Shown here piece by piece: positions 9,557-17,811 of a DNA stretch of 64,000 bases; within the stretch, counting starts at the first letter, position 1; each line of letters opens with the position of its first letter. The position numbers and the translations under genes were made by a program. A model generated the notes under the pieces. That model ran no database searches, was not told the DNA's origin, and saw only the letters and a list, made by a program, of their open reading frames with translations. Source of the DNA: Bacteroidota bacterium. Lineage in GTDB: Bacteria > Bacteroidota > Bacteroidia > Chitinophagales > Chitinophagaceae. The stretch lies in contig JACPEA010000007.1 of the NCBI GenBank assembly GCA_016183765.1, positions 62,001 to 126,000 of the forward strand. The letters run 5' to 3'.

Positions 9557-9657
9557 ATCAAAATTCAAAAATTAAAATTCAAAAATCTATATTGATAATT
9601 TCCAATTAAACCAGGTACAGTTTTGTGTTGGGAGGAGGTATTAAAGAAAAAATTTAC

Positions 9658-9687
9658 TTGGTATTTATTCAATTCCCCCTATATTTG
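9658..9687 (+). promoter_or_regulatory. Promoter of tRNA-Leu
   Basis: A TTG at 9658-9660 (-33 element) is separated by 19 nt from TATATTTG at 9680-9687, matching the Bacteroidota TAnnTTTG -7 element. Predicted start is near 9693, about 55 nt before the mature tRNA. AT-rich, inverted word repeats (9560-9590 against 9701-9740) flank it. Confidence 0.7.
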
Positions 9688-9747
9688 CACCCCTGAAACG
9701 CAATTAAAAATTCTGATTTTTGATTTTTGAATTTTTAATTACTCCCT

Positions 9748-9831
9748 GCCCAGATGGCGAAATTGGTAGACGCACTGTGTTCAGGTCGCAGCGCTCGCAA
9801 GGGTGTGCTGGTTCGAATCCAGTTCTGGGCA
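9748..9831 (+). tRNA. tRNA-Leu (CAG anticodon)
   Basis: An 84-nt class II tRNA. The acceptor stem GCCCAGA (9748-9754) pairs with TCTGGGC (9824-9830), and A73 is at 9831. The D-arm contains AAATTGGTAGACGC. The anticodon stem/loop reads CTGTG-TTCAGGT-CGCAG, giving anticodon CAG. A long variable arm (CGCTCGCAAGGGTG region) and T-arm CTGGTTCGAATCCAG follow. CCA is not encoded, so it must be added after transcription, in keeping with the CCA-adding-type enzyme at 18845. A strong terminator begins 2 nt later, so this is a single-tRNA unit. Confidence 0.96.
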
Positions 9832-9832
9832 C

Positions 9833-9859
9833 AAAGCTCCGCAAATGCGGGGCTTTTTT
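9833..9859 (+). terminator. Rho-independent terminator after tRNA-Leu
   Basis: A 10-bp stem (9833-9842 with 9847-9856, one T-G pair) closes a 4-nt AAAT loop and runs into a T tract. It lies 1 nt after the tRNA. Confidence 0.9.
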
Positions 9860-10323
9860 ATTAGGGATACCCGGGCCCAGGGGGCCAGGATACCTGCTCT
9901 GCACTGATCAGAAAATGTACCGCACTCGCATTGTAATAACGAAAGGGTTAGGGGTACACGCTACAAATGTTCAAAAGCATGTGACAAATATTTCCGTGTT
10001 TTTCACAAATGAATAGGGTGATTATAGCAAGGTATTGGTAGTTGGATTCAGTAAATTGCCATAGGTAAAGCGTGACAGCAAATGCCATTTACAATTGTCA
10101 TTGTTGTATCATTTTTAGATAAGAAAGTATAATTTCAGTATAGAAACTGTATCATTGTAACTTAATGATAATGAATTATTTATAAAAATAGAGATAAGAT
10201 TTATATGCCGGAATCAGCACGAAATTGCTGTTTTTTGCAGAAAAATAGTAGGTGAAATGTAGTAATTTTGAAGACAAAGAGTTGTAGAAGCAATATCCAA
10301 ATCGAAATAAAAGAGTAGCACTA
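9860..10323. other. AT-rich intergenic region before the LuxR-type regulator
   Basis: 464 bp without a convincing gene. A 33-codon ATG frame at about 9915-10016 has no other support. From 10080 the region becomes strongly AT-rich, as expected for regulatory DNA upstream of 10324. No RNA structure or repeat recognised beyond the promoter listed separately. Confidence 0.5.
10234..10270 (+). promoter_or_regulatory. Likely promoter of the orphan LuxR-type regulator
   Basis: TAATTTTG at 10263-10270 is an exact TAnnTTTG element. TTTG at 10234-10237 lies 25 nt upstream, a little longer than usual for the -33 element. It predicts a start near 10276 and a 48-nt leader. Confidence 0.5.
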
Positions 10324-10950
10324 ATGAGAATATTGATTGCAGATGATCACACACTGATCCGGGAAGGTTTGAGAAAGATACTGGTGGAGTCATTCCCGTT
10401 TGCGGATATACATGATGTGTCTGATTCAGCTGACCTCCTGAAAAAAGCCATTCAGGAAAAATGGGATATCATTATCTCTGATATCAGCATGCCCGGCTAT
10501 TCCGGTATTGAGATATTAAAACAGATCAAAGAAAATGCACCGCTGACACCTGTCCTGATGTTAAGCATGCACGCCCCCGAACAATATGCTGTCCGCTCAC
10601 TGAAAGCCGGTGCCTCTGGCTATCTGACAAAAGAAAGCGCTCCTTACGAACTGGTCAAAGCAGTGCAGCAGATCCTTAGCGGCCGTAAATACATTACCAG
10701 CGAAGTGGCCGAAGTGCTCGCAGGTTCCATTGAGCAAAACAATACGCAAGCGCCACACGAACAGTTATCCGACAGGGAATTCGAAGTGTTCAAAATGATC
10801 GTTTCCGGGAAAAGTATTTCAGCTATCGGCGAAATACTGTCGCTGAACGTGAATACCATCAGTACCTACCGCTCCAGGATCATGGAAAAAATGCACCTGC
10901 AGAGTAATGCCGACCTGGTGAAGTATGCGATCCTGAACAATATCATCTAA
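10324..10950 (+). CDS. NarL/LuxR-family response regulator, orphan
   Basis: A 208-residue two-domain regulator. The receiver (1-120) has acidic residues Asp7-Asp8, phospho-acceptor Asp53 (IISDISMPGYSG) and Lys103 (GYLTKE). The LuxR-type helix-turn-helix (about 145-205) has LSDREFEVFKMIVSGKS and LNVNTISTYRSRIMEKM. It is expected to bind DNA as a dimer on phosphorylation. No kinase gene is adjacent, so it depends on a distant or hybrid kinase. An isolated unit with an AT-rich promoter region on the left and a terminator 250 bp downstream. Confidence 0.94.
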   Translation: MRILIADDHTLIREGLRKILVESFPFADIHDVSDSADLLKKAIQEKWDIIISDISMPGYSGIEILKQIKENAPLTPVLMLSMHAPEQYAVRSLKAGASGYLTKESAPYELVKAVQQILSGRKYITSEVAEVLAGSIEQNNTQAPHEQLSDREFEVFKMIVSGKSISAIGEILSLNVNTISTYRSRIMEKMHLQSNADLVKYAILNNII

Positions 10951-11417
10951 TTCGGAAAATGAAATGTAGTTTTTTTACTACAAAACAACAATAATATACT
11001 ATTTTCCGTGACGATTTTTATCATTTCCTTTATCCCATAAAAGGAAATAAGGTTTCTTGTGTGGAACATCTTGCCTCTTTATAATCGATATCCTTATAAT
11101 TCATTATCCTTGGAAATTCCCAGCATGCTTTACCGGTTGCTTGCCATTGTAATGCATTTGCACAGAATATTTTCTCCTAGAAAAACCATGGGACAGAAAA
11201 CTGAAGAACCCCGTAACAGTCATTGTTCCGGGGTTTTTCTTTTGGCGTAAGCGGTAAATCCCCGAAAAGGGTATTGCGCAATCCAGTTGCAGGCAATTAC
11301 CCGAAGGATACACCTATTGCTGGTAGTAAAACAACTACGACAGCTTTGTATTCTCTGCTACACCTGCTATTTGGCAGCAACTCTACCTTCGATTCCTGCT
11401 ATTTTATTTTTAGGTAA
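10951..11417. other. Intergenic region between two response regulators
   Basis: 467 bp. The first half (10951-11200) is AT-rich and holds no supported frame. The hairpin at 11203-11242 divides it. The second half (11243-11417) must carry the promoter of the receiver protein at 11418, but I see no clean TAnnTTTG element there. Confidence 0.4.
11203..11242 (+). terminator. Terminator hairpin, possibly bidirectional
   Basis: GAAGAACCCCG (11203-11213) pairs with CGGGGTTTTTC at the other side of a 14-nt loop, followed by TTTT. The stem is A-rich on the left, so it could also stop leftward transcripts. It lies 250 bp after the regulator at 10324. Confidence 0.7.
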
Positions 11418-11813
11418 ATGGAAAAGAAAGGACTTAAGGTTTTATTGATTGATGATACGGTCATGGTGCTGCAACATCTGAAATCGATCCTGTCTGATGT
11501 AAAAGAGGTGTACAGCACCGAATCGGTTACCAGTGCGGAGGAAGCCCTGGTACTGATGGAGGGGTATCAGCCCGATGTGATGGTACTCGATATCAATATG
11601 CCCGGCATGAGTGGTATTGAAATGTTGCGCAGGCTCAGTCTTCGCCAGGTGATAAAACCGGTTGTCATCATGCTCACCAATAATACTTTTGCCGGTTACC
11701 GCGATGAATGTATGCGTTTGGGAGCTGATTATTTCCTCGATAAGTCCCGCGATTTCCTGATGGTCCGATCCATTGTGGAACAGGTAAAACGCCGTAAGCC
11801 GGTACAGGGTTAA
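11418..11813 (+). CDS. Single-domain response regulator (CheY-like)
   Basis: A 131-residue receiver domain with no output domain. Acidic pair Asp12-Asp13 (LLIDDTVM), phospho-acceptor Asp58 (VMVLDINMPGMSG), Thr87 (MLTNNT) and Lys109 (YFLDKSRDF) are all present, so it should be phosphorylatable. Such proteins act by protein contact, as phosphorelay intermediates or on motility and signalling targets. It converges with the LytTR regulator, whose stop lies 15 bp downstream; no kinase is on its own strand. Confidence 0.92.
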   Translation: MEKKGLKVLLIDDTVMVLQHLKSILSDVKEVYSTESVTSAEEALVLMEGYQPDVMVLDINMPGMSGIEMLRRLSLRQVIKPVVIMLTNNTFAGYRDECMRLGADYFLDKSRDFLMVRSIVEQVKRRKPVQG

Positions 11814-11828
11814 GCCGCGATCATTCTT

Positions 11829-12566
11829 TCAGATCCCCAGTATCTGCTTGAGTTTGGCATATCCCGCTTTACTTACCGGTAGTTTTACCCCGATACTCAA
11901 TACTGCAAGATGTTTTTCCTTTTCATAAGGATCAATACGCGTGATCAGTTGTACATTGATGATATAGGAACGATGGATCCGGATGAAATTCTGCGCTTCC
12001 AGCGTTTCTTCAAAAAAGCCCATCGTTTTGTTCTTGAGAAAGATGCCATCAGCCGTGTGAATCTTCACATAATCATCCGCGGCCTCCAGGTAACGTATAT
12101 GGGTGGTTGGGATGATCTTTACTTTGCCGTTATCTTTCACCACCACCCGGTTCTGCTGCACAGGGTTTAAGGCCTGTGTTGCAAGTAATGCTTCGGTTTC
12201 GTTTTTTCTTTCCTGCTTATTCTGTAACAGCCATTTCTGTATGGCTTTGTCAAAGCGCTCTTTGCTGAAGGGTTTTAGCAGGTAATCTATCGCATGTGTT
12301 TCAAAAGCTTTGATCGCATATTCTTCGAAAGCTGTGGTAAAGATCACCGCGGGCGGGTTCTCGATCAGTTCCAGCATTTCAAACCCGTTGATCTTGGGCA
12401 TCTGTATGTCCAGGAATACCAGGTCGGGCTGGTATTCCTGGACGGCTTTGATGCCTTCAAACCCATCGTTGCATTCCTGTACCACTTCTATGTCAGGATA
12501 TGATTGCAGGTACTCTTTTACGATGCTGCGGGCCAGTATTTCGTCGTCAATGATGATTGCTTTCAT
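11829..12566 (-). CDS. LytTR-family response regulator
   Basis: A 245-residue regulator: receiver (1-120; Asp8-Asp9, phospho-Asp53 in VFLDIQMPKINGF, Lys in YLLKPFSKERF) followed by a LytTR DNA-binding domain (about 140-245; RVVVKDNGKVKIIPTTHIRYLEA, FIRIHRSYIINVQLI). Its start overlaps the last 20 bp of the histidine kinase gene, so the two are translationally coupled. It is the final gene of the LiaF-like/DUF4288/kinase operon and probably responds to that kinase. Confidence 0.95.
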   Translation of the reverse strand: MKAIIIDDEILARSIVKEYLQSYPDIEVVQECNDGFEGIKAVQEYQPDLVFLDIQMPKINGFEMLELIENPPAVIFTTAFEEYAIKAFETHAIDYLLKPFSKERFDKAIQKWLLQNKQERKNETEALLATQALNPVQQNRVVVKDNGKVKIIPTTHIRYLEAADDYVKIHTADGIFLKNKTMGFFEETLEAQNFIRIHRSYIINVQLITRIDPYEKEKHLAVLSIGVKLPVSKAGYAKLKQILGI

Positions 12567-13605
12567 AGTTATATTGTGGTATCAGGATGGTTGTGGTGAA
12601 CAAATTGCCCGATTTGCTGGTCTGCAGCAGGTCGTGCCGGGCAAACAATAAGAATAACCGTCTGTGGATGGATGCCAGTCCGAAGCCCGTTCCCTGGGTG
12701 CTTATAGCGGTCTCTTCATCGTAGGGGTTGGTGATGGTGATCTGTAATTGTCCATGTCCGGCATGGGCATCGATGGTGATCAGCACTTCGCCTGTGGTAT
12801 CGTACAATCCGAACTTGATCGCATTCTCTACGATCGGTTGTAATAAAAGCGAGGGGATATGCTGCGCCCCTGCATCCGGGGCTATCATTACTGCTGTCTG
12901 TAACCGCTGTCCAAACCTTACTTTTTCTATGTCAAGGTACAATTCCAGGTGCCTCAGTTCTTCTTCCAGTGAAACCCATTGGTGTTCATCCCTTTTTAAG
13001 GTGCCGCGCAGGAAATCAGACAGCTGGTATATCATATGCCTGGCTTTCTCAGGTTGTGTTCCTGCCAGGGCACTGATGGAGTTGAGGCTATTGAATAAAA
13101 AATGCGGTTGCAGCTGTTGCCGCAGTTTCAGGAGTTCCGCGTCTTTGGTCATCTTCTCCGCCTCCTCTTTGCGGCGGTTGGCTTCCTGCTGTTCCTGTAA
13201 AGTGTACCAGAGCAGGCTCAGGATACCCATACACCCGATCATCAGCACCCCGATCACGTACCGGATATAGATCGATTTATCCAGGAAGGCAAGATAACCG
13301 GTATCGCTGCCCAGGAACAGTTTCAATAAAGTTCGCACCAGCCATAACCAGACCGCACTGAGTACCACACTCATCAACAAGATATACCAGTACCGTTCTT
13401 TTTGTGGTAGATAGTATTTCATGTTATTGGTGATGAGCAGGCAACTGGCCGCCAGTAAGAGGTTACAAAGCAGACTATCAATGATACTTTGCTGTAAACT
13501 GGCTCCATAACTGTTTACCACCATCAACTGCACCAATGCCCATACCAGCCACCAACTGGTAAACGAGATACGGAACCGCGAGCCGTTGGTGACAGGGTTG
13601 ATCAT
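12547..13605 (-). CDS. LytS-like sensor histidine kinase
   Basis: A 352-residue membrane kinase. Four hydrophobic segments (roughly 18-36, 44-60, 72-92, 113-135) are followed by a short coiled linker. The His_kinase domain has the phospho-acceptor His168 in LRQQLQPHFLFNSLNSI, and the ATPase domain has the N-box LLLQPIVENAIKFG and the G-box GTGFGLASIHRR. There is no periplasmic sensor domain, so the membrane part itself or a partner probably senses the signal. Coupled to the LytTR regulator by a 20-bp overlap and 4 bp after the DUF4288 gene. Confidence 0.94.
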   Translation of the reverse strand: MINPVTNGSRFRISFTSWWLVWALVQLMVVNSYGASLQQSIIDSLLCNLLLAASCLLITNNMKYYLPQKERYWYILLMSVVLSAVWLWLVRTLLKLFLGSDTGYLAFLDKSIYIRYVIGVLMIGCMGILSLLWYTLQEQQEANRRKEEAEKMTKDAELLKLRQQLQPHFLFNSLNSISALAGTQPEKARHMIYQLSDFLRGTLKRDEHQWVSLEEELRHLELYLDIEKVRFGQRLQTAVMIAPDAGAQHIPSLLLQPIVENAIKFGLYDTTGEVLITIDAHAGHGQLQITITNPYDEETAISTQGTGFGLASIHRRLFLLFARHDLLQTSKSGNLFTTTILIPQYNYESNHH

Positions 13606-13609
13606 GGAC

Positions 13610-13969
13610 TTATAATGACTGAATAAATTGTTCGGTACAGTGTTCCGACAAATATCTTGATTTTACCTGTACTGTATGCTGGTATTTGTCGCCATCGGCA
13701 TCTTCGTAAATGCGGGAATATACTTCCGCTCCGTCTGAGAGCTCTTCCAGTTGATGCAGTTCGGTAACATTGATGAATTTCCAGTGAACGGGCTGCTGCT
13801 GGTGGTTGTTAAAGCAGTCCTGTTCCCGCTGCCCCACCAGCTGTGCTTTGTTGAAAGCATGTAATGCATCGTCTGCACAGATCAGTCTCAGTTGTTCATC
13901 AAACTGGGCGGTGTGGTTGCCGGAGCCACAGATGATGCGGTATACCAGTTTGGCCAGATACCATTGCAT
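13610..13969 (-). CDS. DUF4288-like small protein
   Basis: A 119-residue soluble protein beginning MQWYLAKLVYRIICG, a pattern typical of DUF4288, with FINVTELHQLEEL and a VYSRIYEDADGDKY strand pair. Function unknown. It sits 4 bp before the kinase gene and 57 bp after the LiaF-like gene, so it probably shares their transcript. Its His- and Cys-containing middle is not a clear metal site. Confidence 0.62.
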   Translation of the reverse strand: MQWYLAKLVYRIICGSGNHTAQFDEQLRLICADDALHAFNKAQLVGQREQDCFNNHQQQPVHWKFINVTELHQLEELSDGAEVYSRIYEDADGDKYQHTVQVKSRYLSEHCTEQFIQSL

Positions 13970-14026
13970 GGTCGTTTGAAATTTTGGTTGGGTAATGATG
14001 GGGGGCTGATAATCCGTATGCTGTGA

Positions 14027-14782
14027 TTAATAACTTTTGATCTCGATCCCGCCGAAAATTGTGGTGCCTTTCAGGATCAGTACTTTATTGGGATCGAAGT
14101 TGCCGGGTTGTGCAGGACGTTTGTCTTCGATACCGGCAAAAATGGCCACAGCCTCGGAACGGATCTCCCAATGCGGAGGAACTACCAGTTTGGTGCCGCC
14201 AAATACCTGGATGATCTCGATGCTGACGGGTCCTGTAATATCGGCCTGGCTCAGGTTGTACTCAGCGCCGCCCATGAAACAGACGATTTCTCCGCCTTTG
14301 AAATCTTTGGAAGTGATCACTTTTTTTACGCCACCAAAGATGGAAGTGCTGTTGATCACATCTTCAGCTGATTGTTGGGAGAAACCTGCGCCGAAATTCA
14401 GGTTCTCATCCGGCAGATTCCATCTTTCACGCTCATGATACCATTTTTTCCTGGGCCGGAACATAAAGATCAGGCCAATGCCAATGATGATGACAGGCCA
14501 GAAATAACGTTTCAGATCAAGGTCAATTATCATTTCATCCCAAAGAAAAAATATGCCGATGGCGATCATGATCAGCCAGGAAACATTGGTGAACCTGTGT
14601 TTCAAACCCGTCACCACACCCGCAATGATCAGTATCATGGGCCAGGTAAATAACCAGTCAGGAAGACCGGCTCCCATTTTCTGCAGCAACAGGGCTGCAC
14701 CAACTACCAGGAGGGCAAGACCCATCCAGAACCGGTCGTGTTTTTCGTTTATTATCCTGGGCTTTCTGCTTTCGTTTTCCAT
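14027..14782 (-). CDS. LiaF-like envelope protein (DUF5668 membrane part + YvqF C-terminal domain)
   Basis: A 251-residue protein. The N-terminal half has four closely spaced hydrophobic helices (MGLALLVVGAALLLQKMGAG, WPMILIIAGVVTG, WLIMIAIGIFFLW, YFWPVIIIGIGLIFMF). The C-terminal half is a beta-repeat domain with three FGG turns (STSIFGGVKKV, VFGGTKLVVPP, TIFGGIEIKSY), characteristic of LiaF/YvqF. In Firmicutes LiaF inhibits the LiaS kinase and reports envelope damage. Here it heads an operon with a LytS-like kinase and LytTR regulator, so an analogous inhibitor role is plausible (inference). Confidence 0.85.
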   Translation of the reverse strand: MENESRKPRIINEKHDRFWMGLALLVVGAALLLQKMGAGLPDWLFTWPMILIIAGVVTGLKHRFTNVSWLIMIAIGIFFLWDEMIIDLDLKRYFWPVIIIGIGLIFMFRPRKKWYHERERWNLPDENLNFGAGFSQQSAEDVINSTSIFGGVKKVITSKDFKGGEIVCFMGGAEYNLSQADITGPVSIEIIQVFGGTKLVVPPHWEIRSEAVAIFAGIEDKRPAQPGNFDPNKVLILKGTTIFGGIEIKSY

Positions 14783-14899
14783 TTTGAATTATTTATACAG
14801 CAAAACTAAGCAGGACTGTTGGCCAGGTCAATGGTCTTTAGGCTGTTAACCGGAAATCGCCGGTAAACGGCAGGAATGTTCCGGTAAAAAGATCCGGGT

Positions 14900-15817
14900 T
14901 TATTTTTCACCGGCATACTGCGACTGCCAGCCGATCAGGATCACCCCGGCAATCACCAGCGCGGTGCCGATGATCTGTGCCGGGATAATATGTTCGCCCA
15001 AAAACCAGTGTGCCTGCAGGATGGTAGAAACAGGGCCAACACTGGTGATGATGGATACATTGTTGCTGCCGATACGTTTCATACCGTTGCTCATCAAAAA
15101 CGAAGGCAATACGGTAGCTACCACAGCCAGCGCAATACTATACCAGGCCAGCGTGGCAGACAGCGGTATGTCCTGTACCCGGTGTGTTACCAGGAAATTG
15201 AGGAAGATACCGGCGGTAGCGGCCAGCATGGCATAAGCGGTGTACCGGGTTACGCCTACTCTCTGCACCATCCTGCCCGTTCCCACCAGGTAAAAAGAAT
15301 AGGTGATGGCACAGAGAAAGATCATGAAAGACCCATAATAAAAGTGAGGATTCGATGTATCCAGTTTCAATTCGCCAAAATAAGCGATGCCGATGCCGAG
15401 ATAGGTTAGCAGCAATGCCACCAGCTGAACACGGCTCAGGCGGGTCTTGAAATAAAAGGTATTGATGAGTACTGCAAAAGTGGGGTAGAGGAAGAGGATC
15501 AGCCTTTCCAGCCCGGCCGAAACATATTGGAGGCCGATAAAATCGAACAGGCTGCTCAGGTAATAGCCCAGTATGCCCATCACCAGGACCAGGAGCCAGT
15601 CGCGCCGGTTCAGGGGGCTCTTATTTTCTTTCCTGGAAGCCATCCAGGCGGCAACCAGGTAAAAAGGCAGTGAGAACAGCATGCGCAGGCTCAACAGGGT
15701 AATGGCATCTACCTGTGTGGCCTGGAATGCCAGTTTTACAAAGATGGCTTTGGTAGAAAAAAAGATCGCTCCCAGCAGGGTGATCAAAAAACCGGCAAGG
15801 GTGATCTTTTTGTCCAT
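14900..15817 (-). CDS. EamA/DMT-family transporter
   Basis: A 305-residue inner-membrane protein with two EamA repeats, about ten helices in all. The first repeat begins LAGFLITLLGAIFFSTKAIFV; the second begins NPHFYYGSFMIFLCAITYSF and includes PVSTILQAHWFLGEHII near the end. DMT proteins export or import amino acids and other small metabolites; the substrate cannot be predicted. Immediately upstream, a 25-bp perfect palindrome occupies the space between it and dapD. Probably its own transcription unit. Confidence 0.9.
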   Translation of the reverse strand: MDKKITLAGFLITLLGAIFFSTKAIFVKLAFQATQVDAITLLSLRMLFSLPFYLVAAWMASRKENKSPLNRRDWLLVLVMGILGYYLSSLFDFIGLQYVSAGLERLILFLYPTFAVLINTFYFKTRLSRVQLVALLLTYLGIGIAYFGELKLDTSNPHFYYGSFMIFLCAITYSFYLVGTGRMVQRVGVTRYTAYAMLAATAGIFLNFLVTHRVQDIPLSATLAWYSIALAVVATVLPSFLMSNGMKRIGSNNVSIITSVGPVSTILQAHWFLGEHIIPAQIIGTALVIAGVILIGWQSQYAGEK

Positions 15818-15844
15818 AATCCTGGATAACCATAGTAAATAAGA

Positions 15845-15869
15845 CCGTGACCATGGACCATGGTCACGG
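15845..15869. repeat. Perfect 25-bp palindrome between dapD and the EamA gene
   Basis: CCGTGACCATGG (15845-15856), a central A, and CCATGGTCACGG (15858-15869). It starts 28 bp upstream of the EamA ATG and ends 9 bp beyond the dapD stop. It could be a terminator for dapD (no T tract is visible) or an operator for the transporter. Confidence 0.7.
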
Positions 15870-15878
15870 CAAGAGAAA

Positions 15879-16691
15879 TTAGGCGCTCACATTAAAATCG
15901 CGCAGCGCGTCGTTCAGGCTGGTCTTGAGGTCGGTACTGGCTTTACGCTGGCCGATGATGAGGGCACAGCTGACACTGTATTCGCCGGCATTGAATTTTT
16001 TGCTGTAGCTGCCGGGTATGACCACGCTGCGGGCGGGAACACGTCCCTTGTATTCAACCGGTTCAGAACCGCTCACGTCGATGATCTTGGTGGATTGGGT
16101 CAGTACCACGTTGGCGCCCAGTACGGCTTCTTTTTCAACCACTACGCCTTCTACCACGATACAGCGGCTGCCGATAAAACAGCCATCTTCAATGATCACC
16201 GGGCTGGCCTGCAGGGGTTCCAGCACACCGCCGATACCCACACCACCGCTCAGGTGCACGCCTTTGCCGATCTGGGCGCAGCTGCCTACGGTGGCCCAGG
16301 TATCTACCATGGTGCCTTCGTCTACATAGGCGCCGATATTCACATAACTGGGCATCAATACCACATTTTTGGCGATATAGGCACCATAACGGGCCACCGC
16401 ATGTGGTACGGCACGTACGCCCAGCTCTTTATAATTGCTTTTCAGCAGCATTTTATCATAGAACTCGAAGGGCGGCAGTTCCCATGTCTGCATCTGCTGG
16501 ATGCCGAAATATAGCAGGATGGCCTGTTTCACCCATTCATTCACCACCCAACCCTGTTCGGTGGGGGCAGCCACCCGCAGGCGGCCTTTGTCTACTTCTT
16601 CAATCACGGCTTTCACCGCCTCTGTATAAACAGCATCTTTCAAAAGTTCGCGGTTGCTCCAGGCTTGCTGGATCTGAGCTTGTAAGGACAT
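15879..16691 (-). CDS. dapD: 2,3,4,5-tetrahydropyridine-2,6-dicarboxylate N-succinyltransferase
   Basis: Transfers succinyl from succinyl-CoA to tetrahydrodipicolinate in the succinylase branch of lysine and meso-diaminopimelate synthesis. The protein has 270 residues, close to the usual 274. A helical N-terminal domain is followed by a left-handed beta-helix of hexapeptide repeats (VVLMPSYVNIGAYVDEGTMV, GVGIGGVLEP, VIIEDGCFIGSRCIV). ATG at 16691 (MSLQAQIQQAW) is chosen: the reading frame continues upstream, but the extra residues have no family similarity. The divergent Sua5-like gene starts 111 bp away. Confidence 0.96.
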   Translation of the reverse strand: MSLQAQIQQAWSNRELLKDAVYTEAVKAVIEEVDKGRLRVAAPTEQGWVVNEWVKQAILLYFGIQQMQTWELPPFEFYDKMLLKSNYKELGVRAVPHAVARYGAYIAKNVVLMPSYVNIGAYVDEGTMVDTWATVGSCAQIGKGVHLSGGVGIGGVLEPLQASPVIIEDGCFIGSRCIVVEGVVVEKEAVLGANVVLTQSTKIIDVSGSEPVEYKGRVPARSVVIPGSYSKKFNAGEYSVSCALIIGQRKASTDLKTSLNDALRDFNVSA

Positions 16692-16802
16692 GCGTAATTT
16701 TTTTGCAAACATACAGTATGCAGACTTTATGAGAACTTTGTTGGGTAATTGTTCTGTCACAATTAGTAATTTGGTGCCCGGAAAGCACTTACTGATACGC
16801 TT

Positions 16803-17375
16803 ATGCTGCCATTTAGCAACGATATTGAATATTGCCTTGAGAAACTGCATGCGGGGGAACTGATCCTGTACCCCACGGACACGGTCTGGGGCATTGGCTG
16901 CGATGCTACCAACCCCGAAGCCGTGGAAAAGATCTACCGGTTAAAAAAAAGGGCCGACAGTAAGGCCATGATCGTACTGGTGGCCGATGAGCGGGATATC
17001 CTCACTTATGTTTCCCAGCCGGAACTTCAGATATTCGATTACATCAAAGGGGTAAGCCGCCCTACCACGGTAATCTATGAAGGGGCAGTTGGACTGGCCG
17101 AGAACCTGTTGGCCGAAGACGGTTCGGTAGGCATCCGTATCTGCGAAGATGCTTTTTGTAAACACCTCATCAAACGTTTCCGTAAACCCATTGTCAGTAC
17201 ATCTGCCAATATCAGCGGTTACCCGTCACCACTGTGTTTCAAGGAAATTGAACCCGCCATCATCAACGGGGTGGATTATGTGGTAAGTTACCGGCAGGAG
17301 GAAACAGAATACCGAAAACCTTCGTCGATCGTTAAATGGGAAAAAGACGGTACACTCAGTATTATACGTCCCTGA
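16803..17375 (+). CDS. Threonylcarbamoyl-AMP synthase (Sua5/TsaC/YrdC family)
   Basis: A 190-residue, single-domain YrdC protein. It makes L-threonylcarbamoyladenylate from Thr, bicarbonate and ATP for the t6A37 modification of ANN-decoding tRNAs. Seen: ILYPTDTVWGIGCDA at the N-terminus, IYRLKKRADSKAM (basic nucleotide-binding strand), GSVGIRICEDAFC and IVSTSANISGYPSP. The C-terminal Sua5 domain is absent, as in short TsaC-like proteins. ATG at 16803 opens the conserved domain directly. Its function fits the other tRNA-maturation genes here (CCA enzyme, miaA, truB). Confidence 0.92.
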   Translation: MLPFSNDIEYCLEKLHAGELILYPTDTVWGIGCDATNPEAVEKIYRLKKRADSKAMIVLVADERDILTYVSQPELQIFDYIKGVSRPTTVIYEGAVGLAENLLAEDGSVGIRICEDAFCKHLIKRFRKPIVSTSANISGYPSPLCFKEIEPAIINGVDYVVSYRQEETEYRKPSSIVKWEKDGTLSIIRP

Positions 17376-17541
17376 AATGTGCAAAAACCTGTGTGAAAAA
17401 GGGTTTTCCTGTTAATTTACTGGCTCAGAATTGCTTAGAATAGCCGCATTGTTAAATCTCTTATAATTTCAGGAAAGATAATCGGGTAAATGCTTGCATG
17501 GCTCAATAAATCGGAGTATATTTCTATAAGGAAAATAAGCC

Positions 17542-17757
17542 ATGACCAGAGTAATCCTAGACGTTCCCAATGACAAAATGCAACCTTTTCTCAAGGCGAT
17601 ACTTGGGCTGGGACTGGCTTCTCATACCATTCAATCCAAAAGACTGCGCAAACCTTTTATCAGGCAGACCAGGCAGAATGCTTCCCTGAAAAGGATCTCT
17701 TCCAGTTTCCTGTTATTCGATTGGGAATTCTTCAGCAATGAGCTGGAGTATGAGTAG
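17542..17757 (+). CDS. Small hypothetical protein
   Basis: 71 residues. The N-terminus MTRVILDVPNDKMQPFLKAI has the strand-helix look of small Bacteroidota proteins beginning with a short beta strand and an amphipathic helix. The middle is basic (KRLRKPFIRQTRQNASLKR) and the end acidic (NELEYE). No domain recognised; an antitoxin-like or nucleic-acid-binding role is only a guess. It stands alone, 54 bp before the GT9 gene. Confidence 0.5.
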   Translation: MTRVILDVPNDKMQPFLKAILGLGLASHTIQSKRLRKPFIRQTRQNASLKRISSSFLLFDWEFFSNELEYE

Positions 17758-17811
17758 TGGGTAATGCAAATCTTTTCCTGTCAACTCCCGCATCTTCTAT
17801 AGTTTTGCACC

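Noticed and set aside
9720..10016. A 98-codon frame across the tRNA-Leu gene
   Set aside because: It overlaps the tRNA and its terminator and has no support of its own.
11059..11250. A 63-codon frame before the single-domain regulator
   Set aside because: It runs through a terminator hairpin and has no domain or signal.
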